A program made the translations under genes and the position numbers. This document shows, piece after piece, positions 36,826 to 46,785 of a stretch of 64,000 bases of DNA (position 1 is its first letter; each line of letters begins with the position of its first letter). The DNA comes from CAIWHR01 sp963726765 (GTDB lineage Bacteria; Pseudomonadota; Gammaproteobacteria; Burkholderiales; Casimicrobiaceae), in contig CAVSDH010000011.1 in NCBI GenBank assembly GCA_963726765.1, positions 62,001 through 126,000 on the forward strand, read 5' to 3'. The notes under the pieces were generated by a model. The model was given only the letters and a program-made list of their open reading frames with translations, had not been told where the DNA came from and searched no databases.

Positions 36826-37461
36826 TCAGGCGCCCGGGGCGACGACGGCGGAGCCGTGCCACATGCCGGCGACCGCACGTTGCAGTTGCGCCAGTCGGCC
36901 ATGGAAGAAATGGCCGCATCCCGGAAACACGACGACCGGAAGCTCCTGCGGACGCGCCCAGTCGAGGACGGCGGCGAGCGGCACGATGTCGTCCTGCTCG
37001 CCGTGGATCACGATCGTGTCCGCGGGAACGACGGCGCCGCCGAAGCGCGTGACCGCCGGCCCGACGAGAACCATCCGCTCGGGAGCGACGGTCGCCGCAA
37101 CTCGAGTCTGCACGAACGAGCCGAACGAGAATCCGGCGAGGGCGACAGGAATGCCGCCAAACCTTCCGGTCGCGTGCGCGAGCGTGGCGAGCGCGTCCGC
37201 GGTCTCGCCGGCGCCGTCGTCGAACCCACCCTCGGACTTGCCGACGCCACGGAAGTTGAAGCGCACGCTCGCGTAACCCAGCGCAAAGAAAGTCTTGGCG
37301 AGCGTCTGCACGACCTTGTTGTCGAGCGTGCCGCCCTGCTGCGGGTGCGGATGCGCGACAAGCGCGATCCCGCGCGGTGTCCCGGCGGGGGCGTTGATCA
37401 CGACCTCCAGCGCGCCGGCGGGGCCGTCGATGACCAGTCGCTCGGTGGACCTCGGCGTCAA
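36826..37461 (-). CDS. Alpha/beta hydrolase
   Basis: A 211-residue serine hydrolase with a short core fold: ALVAHPHPQQGGTLDNKVVQ, the oxyanion region RFNFRGVGKSEGGFD, nucleophile elbow AGFSFGSF (G-x-S-x-G), acid region IHGEQDDIVPL and a final GCGHFFHGRL histidine. The type is common in Betaproteobacteria and has no known substrate. The probable TTG start at 37461 overlaps the ferredoxin stop (TTGA), so the two genes are translationally coupled. Confidence 0.85.
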   Translation of the reverse strand: MTPRSTERLVIDGPAGALEVVINAPAGTPRGIALVAHPHPQQGGTLDNKVVQTLAKTFFALGYASVRFNFRGVGKSEGGFDDGAGETADALATLAHATGRFGGIPVALAGFSFGSFVQTRVAATVAPERMVLVGPAVTRFGGAVVPADTIVIHGEQDDIVPLAAVLDWARPQELPVVVFPGCGHFFHGRLAQLQRAVAGMWHGSAVVAPGA

Positions 37462-37766
37462 ATCCGGAGCCTCTCGACCACTTCGCCGCCGACGACATGG
37501 CGGTCGATGATCTCGTCGATGTCGGCGCGGTCGACGTAGGTGTACCAGACGCCGTCCGGATACACGACGATGACGGGGCCTTCCTCGCAGCGATCGAGGC
37601 AGCCCGCCTTGTTCATCCGCACCTTGCCCTTGCCGTTCTGCCCGAGCTCCTTGATCCGCGCCTTGGCGTATGCGTGGAGATCGGCGGCGCCGTGGTTCGC
37701 GCAGCAGGCCTCCGGCGGATCGCGCTGGTTGCAGCAGAAGAAGACGTGCTTCCGGTAGTGGCTCAT
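37458..37766 (-). CDS. Thioredoxin-like [2Fe-2S] ferredoxin
   Basis: A 102-residue Shethna-type ferredoxin: FFCCNQRDPPEACCANHGA provides cysteines 11/12 and 21/22, and KAGCLDRCEEGPVIVVYPDGVWY provides cysteines 56 and 60, the typical C-x(n)-C...C-x3-C arrangement. These domains bind one [2Fe-2S] cluster and often occur as subunits of larger redox enzymes; here the gene is linked only to a hydrolase. It diverges from msbA across a symmetric promoter-like palindrome. Confidence 0.88.
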   Translation of the reverse strand: MSHYRKHVFFCCNQRDPPEACCANHGAADLHAYAKARIKELGQNGKGKVRMNKAGCLDRCEEGPVIVVYPDGVWYTYVDRADIDEIIDRHVVGGEVVERLRI

Positions 37767-37817
37767 GCGCGAGGGGTCGTGGCGGAGGGGCGCGGCACGC
37801 GGCGGCGGTCGCGGACG

Positions 37818-37850
37818 GCAATTATATCGGAGACGCTCCGCTATAATTGC
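37818..37850. promoter_or_regulatory. Symmetric palindrome with back-to-back TATAAT boxes
   Basis: The 33-bp element has arms GCAATTATA (37818-37826) and TATAATTGC (37842-37850) and an inner CGGAG-ACG-CTCCG inverted repeat. On each strand it provides a perfect TATAAT pointing outward, toward msbA (start 37899) and the ferredoxin gene (start 37766). It is either two overlapping divergent promoters or a regulator-binding palindrome, or both. Confidence 0.6.
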
Positions 37851-37898
37851 GCTCTCCCGCTCGCGCAATGCGCGAGCATCCTCCGCTGCCGCCCCTCC

Positions 37899-39620
<1,722 letters not shown>

Positions 39621-39809
39621 GGAAACGGGGTCGGGCCGGTGATTCGGCCGGCGCAGGTTGCCCGGGCCCTTCGCGCCACGGGAACGCGAGCGAACGCCCC
39701 GAGTCCGGACGGGTCCCGGGGCGCCCGGAGACCGGGTGTTTCAGACGTCAACCTTCCGATCGGCCAGCGCGCTCCGGCAGCCGCCTCACGTCGGCGGAAC
39801 CGGAGATCA

Positions 39810-41301
39810 TCAGTTGACCAGAAGGCCGAGGCGCGCAAATTGATCCAGGGATTGCTGCAGCAGGCCGGCGCGGTCCGGGCCCCCGAACCGCGCATTGGCT
39901 TCCGCAACGAGCTGCTCGCGCGTACGCGTGCCGTCGAGCAGCGACAGGAGCTGGCGCTGGCTGGAATCGCCGATCCTGACAATCGCGTGATAGACATTGG
40001 TGACTTCGTCGGAGTCGCGCGCCTGCCGCCGCGCCGGCGCAAATGCGGTCGGACATTGACCGGCCCTTTCCACCACGGCAGGGGGCACGACGTGAAGTTC
40101 GAGCAGCCCGGCGCCGTAGGTCTGCACCACCAGATTCTCGATGGGGTTGCGCGGCGTCGCGCCTTGCTCGCTGCTCCGTGCGCGACCCGCGTGCCAGAGG
40201 GCGAGCTCGGTCACCGGTACGGATCGCGGCCATCGTGCCACCAGGAGTTCCTTGAGGGCGCGCAGGTCGGCATCCTCGCCGGGCACCTCGAAGTTTCCCT
40301 CCCTCCTCAACTGAAGCAGGTAGATCGACGCCGACGCGTGCATCGCCTTGGCACGCGCAGGGTCGACCACGAACCGCGAGAGCGCTCCTTCGCGGCACAC
40401 GATCGACTGCCGATAGCGGCGCAGGTGCACGAAATCCAGGTACTGCTCGCGCGCAAGCCGATCCATGCTGCCCAGCGCGAGCCGTACGCGCGGCGTGATT
40501 CCGCCGCCGACCATCGAATGCAATTCCGCCTCGGCAAGGAACGTGAGGCGGTTGCGTTCCAGGTCCGCGACGAACTCGTGAAAGTAGACCGGTTCGTTGG
40601 GTTCGCTGAGATCGTCGTGGGCAAGCGCACTGTCGGTGAGAGCGGCCATTTTCTGCAACTCCTGGCGCAGCGCGGAATCGCTCTCCTTGTGCGTGGTTGC
40701 AGGGTCCGACAGACAGCGAAATCAACGACCTTGCCGCGGCAAGCCTTTCGCGAAGATCGGTCAACTCGCGTGTGTGGTACCTCAGCATCTCCCAGAACAT
40801 GCGGCGAACGTGGCAACCCGGAAAGGTGTTGTAGCTGACGAACGCGGCGCCATCCGGTGCGAGATGCCGAGCGACGAGCGGCAGCAGGTGCGCGCGAACC
40901 GGCGCGGGAACCCATGAGTACAGACCGTGGGCGATGATGTAGTCGAATTCGCCGAAGTCCGCGGGAAAGGCGCGCAGATCGAGCGTCCGAAACTCGATGT
41001 TGGCGAGACCGAGCTCCGCCGCCACCTGCTGGCCGCGGGCGACTCCGGAAGGAGCGAAGTCGAATCCGATGAAGGTGCTGCCGGGAAGCGATGCAGCCAT
41101 CGGGATCAGATTGGCCCCGTCGCCGCACGCGACCTCGAGCACGCGGCAGGAGTCCGGACGAGCGGGGTTCATGCCGAGCAGCGTTGCGATCGTCGCCATC
41201 CGGTCCGGGTGGCTGGTGCGGTTCGGCCGTCCGACGTAGGGCACGTCCTCGTAGGCGTCAAGGAGCGCGTCGTCGACGGCGCCGGGAGTCGATGGGTTCA
41301 T
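39810..41301 (-). pseudogene. Methyltransferase with methyltransferase-regulatory domain, frameshifted
   Basis: One gene in two frames. The first frame, from ATG 41301, encodes a class I SAM methyltransferase (VLEVACGDGANLIPMAASLPG, GFDFAPSGVARGQ, DYIIAHGLYSWVP). Near 40710 the frame shifts and the second frame (to 39810) continues with SDPATTHKESDSALRQELQK, NEPVYFHEFVADLERN and a long C-terminal part of the methyltransferase-regulatory type. The span, 1492 bases, is one base over a multiple of three. Deleting one T in CTGTCTG would restore a continuous 496-residue protein. Substrate unknown. Confidence 0.78.
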
Positions 41302-41594
41302 GGTTCGGACAGGACGATCGGGTCTCCGTGATTATAGGCAAGTTGATTCCTGACGCGCGACGATGACGCGCACGACAGCGGGAACGACGGCGCGGGAAGT
41401 CGCCGGCGAGTCGTGCGACGAATGCGCGTGCGGCTTCGAACGGTGGCGCAGCACGCCGCCGACCCGAGGGTGGGAACCGACCTCAGCGACGCGCGAGGTT
41501 GCGCCGTTGCGAAATGACCGACCGTTGCGGGTCGACGCATGATCGAAGCGGACGCCTTCCGGCGTTCTCCGTGGAGGATCCGCGCGTGGTCGGC
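41302..41594. other. 293-bp intergenic region, no gene recognised
   Basis: Spacer between the methyltransferase and the AcpS-LpxL fusion, both minus-strand. Apart from the candidate -10 at 41331-41336 I see no coding sequence, strong hairpin or repeat. It probably contains the 3' end of the long lipid operon. Confidence 0.5.
41331..41336 (-). promoter_or_regulatory. Candidate -10 box of the methyltransferase gene
   Basis: TATAAT on the minus strand, 30 bases upstream of ATG 41301. A clear -35 is not visible. It lies in the 293-bp region 41302-41594 in which I see no gene. Confidence 0.35.
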
Positions 41595-42878
41595 TCAGGG
41601 CGTCCTGTCAGCGGGTGCGCCGGAATCGGATCTCGCCGCCGTTCCCGCTCTGGCGGATCCCTTGCCGGGCACGACCTTCCAGCGCCGGTGCACCCAGTAC
41701 CATTGCTCCGGCCGCGCGAGGATCAGCCGCTCGAGCGTCTCGTTGTAGGCGCGCGTATTGAGTCGGATCGCCTCGTTCGTATTGGCGTGCTCGATCGGAT
41801 CGAGCGCCTCCTCGAAACGCAGCACGTGGTGCCCGTCGGGTTCGCGCCAGCTGGTCGCCGGCAGCACCGGCGCGCCGGTCGCGAGCGCGATGATGGCGAG
41901 GCTCTTGAACGTCCATGCGGGGTGGCCGAAGAACTCGACCTCGATGCCGTCGGGCGGGCGCGCGTGCTGGTCGAACGGGAAGACGATCATGTCGCCCGCG
42001 GCGAGCGTCTCGAGTATCGCGTCGAGCGAGCCCCGCTTCGGCAGCACGCCGAAGCCCGCCTTGTTGAAGCGCCGCGTGACGAGGGCATCGAGCCACTTCG
42101 GCTTGATCGCGCGGCGCACGAAATGAAAGCGTCCCCGCACTTCCGGATAGTTGCCGATGCCGGCGATCGTCGCGACTTCCCAGTTGCCGAAGTGACCGGT
42201 GAGGACGAGCGTGCCCTTTCCCTTGGCTGCGGCGGCGACGAGCGCGTCGATGTTCTCGACCCGCACCAGCGCCGCCTTGCGCGCCTGTGAAAGCCAGCGG
42301 AACTTGAGGAATTCGCCGAACAGGCGCCACAGGTGCCCGTAGTGAGCCTGCGCGAGCCGCACGATTTCTTCCGGGGCGACGTCCTGGCCGTAGACGCGGC
42401 GAAGGTTGGCGAGAATCACCCCGCGGCGGATCGGAAAAAGGCGGAACAGGAGACGGCCCGCGAGAGGCGCGTCGAGCGTCGCGGGCAGCGCGAGCGCCAC
42501 GGCGGAAGCGCTGACGCGATCATGCGTGAGCGAAAGCGAGATCGCGCCGATCCGGTGTCGTCCCATCGCCGCTTCCGCATTCGGTGCGGCGATCACCCGT
42601 GGCGCACCATAGCCGTCGCTCGCGACGGAGAAATCCTCGGGCAGGACCTGTCCCCGCGCCGTTTCCCTGGGGAACAATTTCGCGCAGGCCTCCTTCGCGG
42701 CGAAGCGCGCCGCAAGGCGGGCGGCACGGCCGGGCCCGTCGCCGGAGTCCGCAAGCTCCTGCGCGCTGAAGATTCGTTTGAGTCCGTCGGCGGGTGTCTC
42801 CGCCAGCAGCCGCTCGATGCGCGCGATCTCGACCGAATCGATTCCGCAGCGTCCGTTCGGAGCGGCGGCGTCCGCCAT
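41595..42878 (-). CDS. Fusion of AcpS-like phosphopantetheinyl transferase and LpxL-like acyltransferase
   Basis: A 427-residue protein with two enzyme domains in one frame. Residues 10-130 match holo-ACP synthase: GIDSVEIARIERLL (Asp14), ARFAAKEACAKLF (Glu63) and ISLSLTHDRVSASAVALA. Residues 140-415 match LpxL/HtrB lysophospholipid or lipid A acyltransferases: FPIRRGVILANLRRVYG, the HX4E site GHFGNWE (His229, Glu234) and VFPFDQHARPPDG. The usual N-terminal membrane helix of LpxL proteins is missing. The PPTase would activate the operon's ACP and the other domain transfer the finished acyl chain. It is the last gene of the operon, eight bases after the previous stop. Confidence 0.85.
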   Translation of the reverse strand: MADAAAPNGRCGIDSVEIARIERLLAETPADGLKRIFSAQELADSGDGPGRAARLAARFAAKEACAKLFPRETARGQVLPEDFSVASDGYGAPRVIAAPNAEAAMGRHRIGAISLSLTHDRVSASAVALALPATLDAPLAGRLLFRLFPIRRGVILANLRRVYGQDVAPEEIVRLAQAHYGHLWRLFGEFLKFRWLSQARKAALVRVENIDALVAAAAKGKGTLVLTGHFGNWEVATIAGIGNYPEVRGRFHFVRRAIKPKWLDALVTRRFNKAGFGVLPKRGSLDAILETLAAGDMIVFPFDQHARPPDGIEVEFFGHPAWTFKSLAIIALATGAPVLPATSWREPDGHHVLRFEEALDPIEHANTNEAIRLNTRAYNETLERLILARPEQWYWVHRRWKVVPGKGSARAGTAARSDSGAPADRTP

Positions 42879-42886
42879 GGCGCGGG

Positions 42887-44161
42887 TCAGGGTCCGCGGA
42901 CGATGAGCGCGGCGTCGGTGCCCGCGAACCCGCGGCAAATGACGAGCGCGACATTGCTGCGAGGCTCCTGCGCCGTGTTGGAGACGGGCACGTCGTCGAA
43001 GTCGGGATGCGGCTGCGACAACGTCGCGATGCCCGGCACGATGCCCTGCTTCAGCGCCGCGAGCGCGATCGTCGTCTCGACGATGCCCGCCGCGGCGATC
43101 AGGTGGCCGATGGCCCACTTGAAGGCCGTCACGGGAGGCGGATTCGCACCGAACACGGTGGAAATCGCGACCGCCTCGGACATGTCGGATTGCCAGACGC
43201 CGTTGCCGTGCGCGACGATCATCCCGACGTCCGCCGCGGCAATCCCCGCGTCGTCGAGCGCCTGCCGAATCGCGCGCGCGACGCCGTCGCCGTCGTCGCG
43301 GATCGCGATCAGCCCCTGCGCCTCGCACGCGTGTCCGCCGCCGAGGATCTCGCCCAGCACCGGCGCATTGCGGCTCGCGGCGGAGGCCTCGGTCTCGAGA
43401 AACAGCGCGCCCGCGCCTTCTCCGAACAGCGAGCCGTCCCGCCTCGAGTCGAAGGGCAGCAGTTCTTCCGACGCGAGCAGCCCGAGGCGATGGTAGTAGA
43501 TGACCATCTGCGGCTCGATCGGCGCGTCGTGGCCGACGGCGACAGCGCGGTCCGCCTCGCCGGTGCGCAGCGCTTCGGTGGCCTCGATCACGGCGAGCAC
43601 ACCGCCGACGCTGTGGTTGGTGATGCACGCGTTGGCGCCCTTCAGCGTCCACTTGATGCCGATATGGCCGAGCACGTTGTTCGAAAGCGTGCGCAGAAGC
43701 CACATCGGATTGACCGTGTTCGAAAGCTCGCGGCCGAAGGTGAAGAGGTCGCCCTTCGCGTCGGTCATCAGCTGGAAGTAGTCGTACTGGTTCGAAAAGT
43801 TGCCGGCTCCCGAGCCGACGTAGACGCCGGTCCGGTCGTTGTAGGCGGCCGCCGCCGATTCATCCAGCGTGTCGCGGTGCGCCACGACGCCCGCCGCCGA
43901 AAGCGCGCTGCCGGCTGCGTAGAGCCCGACGAGATCGGTGCGGCGGATCAGCTTGTGGAGCTTGCGATCGTCGACGAGCGCGCGCGGGTTGAAGTCGGGG
44001 ATCTCCGCGGCGACTCTGCACGGCCAGCCGGTCGTGTCCCACTGCGTGATCGGCGCGATTGCCGAACGCCCCTCGCACACCGCGCGGAGGATCTCGCCCG
44101 GGTCCATGCCGGCGCCGCAGACGGCGCCGCTGCCGGTGACGAGGACTCGGCCCGATTTCAT
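42887..44161 (-). CDS. Ketosynthase-like protein lacking the active-site cysteine
   Basis: A 424-residue FabF-fold protein. Gap-free alignment of LKGANACITNHSVGG with FabF's LRGPSISIATACTSG puts Ser184 at the nucleophile position. Both catalytic histidines (His318 in AHGNG, His353 in KWAIGHLIAAAG) and the GEGAG loop are kept. This is the pattern of a chain-length-factor-type partner (where the cysteine is usually Gln) or of an inactive second KS. It follows the active KS by 19 bases and probably forms a heterodimer with it, as in KS/CLF pairs. In the rhizobial VLCFA cluster two KS genes (fabF1XL, fabF2XL) also lie together. Confidence 0.85.
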   Translation of the reverse strand: MKSGRVLVTGSGAVCGAGMDPGEILRAVCEGRSAIAPITQWDTTGWPCRVAAEIPDFNPRALVDDRKLHKLIRRTDLVGLYAAGSALSAAGVVAHRDTLDESAAAAYNDRTGVYVGSGAGNFSNQYDYFQLMTDAKGDLFTFGRELSNTVNPMWLLRTLSNNVLGHIGIKWTLKGANACITNHSVGGVLAVIEATEALRTGEADRAVAVGHDAPIEPQMVIYYHRLGLLASEELLPFDSRRDGSLFGEGAGALFLETEASAASRNAPVLGEILGGGHACEAQGLIAIRDDGDGVARAIRQALDDAGIAAADVGMIVAHGNGVWQSDMSEAVAISTVFGANPPPVTAFKWAIGHLIAAAGIVETTIALAALKQGIVPGIATLSQPHPDFDDVPVSNTAQEPRSNVALVICRGFAGTDAALIVRGP

Positions 44162-44180
44162 CGTCGGTTCGGACTTATGC

Positions 44181-45494
44181 TCAATGGCCGACGGTCCCGG
44201 CGCCGTCGACTTCGGCGGGATTGCGCAGCACGACGCAACTGTTCGAGCCGCCGAAGCCGAACGAGTTCGACAGCGTCACCCGGATGTGCTGCCGTCGTGG
44301 CGTGCCGGTGACGAGGTTGAGATCGCAATCGGGATCGCGCTCGGTGAGGTTCGCGTTGATCGGCATCTCGCCGTGATGGATCGCGAGCGCGCAGACGGCG
44401 ACCTCGACCGCGCCCGCGGCGGAGATGAGGTGGCCCATCGTGCTCTTGGTCGAACTCACCGAAAGCCTTGGCGTGTATTCGCCGAAGACCGTGTGCGTCG
44501 CAACGCTCTCGCTGCGGTCGTTCATCGGCGTCGACGTGCCGTGCGCGTTGAGATAGTCGACGTCGGTCGGACGGGCGCCGGCGTCTTTGAGCGCGGCGCG
44601 CATCGCCTGGATCGGGCCGTCGCCGTCGGGCGGCGAATCGGTGATCCGGTAGGAGGACAGCGAATTGCCGTCGCCGGCGAGCTCCGCATAGATGCGCGCG
44701 CCGCGCCGGCGCGCCGCTTCCCATTCCTCGAGCACGACGAAACCGGCGCCTTCGCCGAGCAGGAAGCCGTTGCGCGTCATGTCGAACGGGCGGCTCGCGC
44801 GCTCCGGCGCATCGTTGTCGGGCGACAGCGCGGAGAGCAGGCAGAACCCCGAAATGCCGACGGGGCTGATCATCGAATCGAAGCCGCCCGCGAGCGCGTA
44901 GTCCACCGCGCCACGGCGGATCAGCTTGAGCGCGGTGCCGAGCGCCTGCCCGCCCGACGCGCATGCGGTGTGCACGGACGTCGCATAACCGCGGATGTCG
45001 TGCTGGCGCGTCAGCAGCGCCACGCCGGCCGTCGCCTGGCTGCGGCAGAAGGCCACCGGATCGTTCGCCGCCGGGTCGGAGAGCATGAGTCCGTAATCGA
45101 TGTCGCCGTTCGCAGCGCTGTGATCGTGCGTCGCAGCGAGATCGACGTAGTCGCTCGTCATCATCGCCGCGCCTACCGCGCAGCCCCAGCGCGTGGCCGT
45201 GTCCGCGGTCGGCCGGAGGCCGGCGTCGACGAACGCCTGCTCGGCGGCGGTCAGCGCGAACCGGTGCGCGCGGTTGGCGAGCTTGAGCACCTTGCGCGCC
45301 ACGGGAACCGCTTCATCGGAGAAATCCTTCACTTCGGCGGCGATGCGCACGGGAAAGCCGCGCGCATCGAACAGCGTGATCGGCGCGCCGCCGCTCCTGC
45401 CCGCGAGGAGCGCGGACCATGTCGTCGGAACGTCGTTGCCGACCGGCGTGACGAGCCCGATCCCGGTGATCGCGACGCGGCGCCTGGCGGTCAT
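44181..45494 (-). CDS. Beta-ketoacyl-ACP synthase, FabF type
   Basis: A 437-residue condensing enzyme with the complete catalytic set: Cys178 (HTACASGG), His318 (NAHGTSTPMND), Lys350 and His355 (KSTMGHLISAAGAVE). It starts RRVAITGIGLVTPVGN as FabF does. It condenses acyl chains with malonyl-ACP. Its ATG overlaps the dehydratase stop (ATGA). Given its neighbours, it should act on the dedicated ACP encoded at 46352-46780 rather than be the housekeeping FabF, which would normally be near fabH/fabD. Confidence 0.92.
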   Translation of the reverse strand: MTARRRVAITGIGLVTPVGNDVPTTWSALLAGRSGGAPITLFDARGFPVRIAAEVKDFSDEAVPVARKVLKLANRAHRFALTAAEQAFVDAGLRPTADTATRWGCAVGAAMMTSDYVDLAATHDHSAANGDIDYGLMLSDPAANDPVAFCRSQATAGVALLTRQHDIRGYATSVHTACASGGQALGTALKLIRRGAVDYALAGGFDSMISPVGISGFCLLSALSPDNDAPERASRPFDMTRNGFLLGEGAGFVVLEEWEAARRRGARIYAELAGDGNSLSSYRITDSPPDGDGPIQAMRAALKDAGARPTDVDYLNAHGTSTPMNDRSESVATHTVFGEYTPRLSVSSTKSTMGHLISAAGAVEVAVCALAIHHGEMPINANLTERDPDCDLNLVTGTPRRQHIRVTLSNSFGFGGSNSCVVLRNPAEVDGAGTVGH

Positions 45495-46324
45495 CCTGGA
45501 ACCCTCCTCGTGAGATCGACCTGCGCCGTGGCGACCATCCGGCCTTCGGCGCGCGCGGTGAGCGAGGCGACAATTGCGCCGCCCCCCGACTTCGCGAGCT
45601 CGGCGGACAGGTCGAGCGCCTGTCCCGGCGGGGTGAACGAGCGCACCTTCACGTTGGTCATCCGCTCCGGCACCAGCGATCCGGCCCCATTGGCGCCGGC
45701 AGCCTTCAGCGCGAGCTCGATCATCTCGTTCAGGAGCAGCGTGGCCGGGAACACCGGGCGACGCGGGAAATGGTCGTGAAAGAACGGCGCGGCATCCGGC
45801 ACGTAGAGCTTGGCCGAGGCGGACTTGCCGGGAACGAGCGTACCGGGCTCGACGTGGAAACCGTTGATGCCGTGAAAGCGGCCCGCCGGTGCGCCGGCGC
45901 CGCACAGCACGTCGAAACGCTCGCGCAGCACGAGCGGCGAGTCGAATTCGTCGAGCGGCAGCATGGGGCCCAGGCAATCGATCAGTTCAAGCGCGCGCGC
46001 GCCGTCGACATCGGCCCAGCCGCGATAGGAGACGGCTTCGTCGTCGCAGCTTTCGAGTTCGACCCCCAGCTCGAGGGTCTCGCCCGGCTTCACGTCGCGC
46101 AGGAACCGTGTCTCCAGCGCCAGCGCCGCCACCGGCCGGCCACGAAAATCGATGTGATCCATCGCGACCCACGAGGCGAGCTGGCCCACCGCCTCGGCGA
46201 CGAGGCACGAGGGGAACGTCGTCAGGCCCTCCGGGATCGTGAAGTATCCGCGCGCGTGCGGTCCCCTCCGCGTGTATTCGCGAATCCTGTCGACGAAGGA
46301 GAACGCCGCGAAATGGTCACCCAT
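45491..46324 (-). CDS. Double-hotdog 3-hydroxyacyl-ACP dehydratase
   Basis: A 277-residue protein with two hotdog repeats. The first (residues 25-140) has TFPSCLVAEAVGQLASWVAM; the second (155-277) has the FabA/FabZ catalytic motif DHFPRRPVFPATLLLNEMIELA with His185 and Glu200. FabZ itself is about 150 residues, so this is a fused tandem version. It would dehydrate 3-hydroxyacyl-ACP during elongation. It sits between the ACP gene (27 bases) and the KS gene (overlap), the same place as fabZXL in rhizobia. Confidence 0.85.
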   Translation of the reverse strand: MGDHFAAFSFVDRIREYTRRGPHARGYFTIPEGLTTFPSCLVAEAVGQLASWVAMDHIDFRGRPVAALALETRFLRDVKPGETLELGVELESCDDEAVSYRGWADVDGARALELIDCLGPMLPLDEFDSPLVLRERFDVLCGAGAPAGRFHGINGFHVEPGTLVPGKSASAKLYVPDAAPFFHDHFPRRPVFPATLLLNEMIELALKAAGANGAGSLVPERMTNVKVRSFTPPGQALDLSAELAKSGGGAIVASLTARAEGRMVATAQVDLTRRVPG

Positions 46325-46351
46325 GAGCGTTCCCGGTCGCTGCGTATCTCA

Positions 46352-46780
46352 TCAGGCCGCGGCCGGCCCCTGCCGCTGCGCCGCGATCACCAGCTTGCAG
46401 AACGTTTCCGGCGTGAACAGGCGCGGAATTTCCTTGACCTTCATCGGTGTGCGGAATCGCTCGGCCGGGACCTCCGAGAGGTAGGTCTTCAACTGCGCGA
46501 GACCCACGTCGGTGACGAGGCCCTTCTGCTCGAACTCGGCCTCGGTGAGCGTGCCCCGCGCGTTCTCGACGATTTTGCCGCGAGGGATCTTGACCTTGAA
46601 CGCCCGCTCGAGGCGGAACACCATGTCGAGAAAGTCGATCGACTCCGCGCCCAGGTCCTCGATCAGCGATGCATCGGGCTTGACTTCGCCGATGTCGCAA
46701 CCCAGCGCGTCGGCGATCGTCTCGGCGACGGTCGGGTACACCGCATTGATTTCGTCCTTCGTGATTTCGGTTTGCGCCAT
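46352..46780 (-). CDS. Dedicated acyl carrier protein, AcpXL-like, with C-terminal extension
   Basis: A 142-residue ACP. The phosphopantetheine site is Ser47 in DLGAESIDFLDMVFRLERAF, and the following VKIPRGK strongly resembles rhizobial AcpXL (from memory: DSLDFLDIVFAIDKAFGIKIP), unlike housekeeping AcpP (DSLDTVELVMALEEEF). Beyond residue 85 an extra about 55 residues (VGLAQLKTYLSEVP...FCKLVIAAQ) form likely helices not present in normal ACPs. GGAG ten bases upstream supports ATG 46780 over the GTG 46789 that overlaps the fabG stop. Confidence 0.88.
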   Translation of the reverse strand: MAQTEITKDEINAVYPTVAETIADALGCDIGEVKPDASLIEDLGAESIDFLDMVFRLERAFKVKIPRGKIVENARGTLTEAEFEQKGLVTDVGLAQLKTYLSEVPAERFRTPMKVKEIPRLFTPETFCKLVIAAQRQGPAAA

Positions 46781-46785
46781 GCTCG

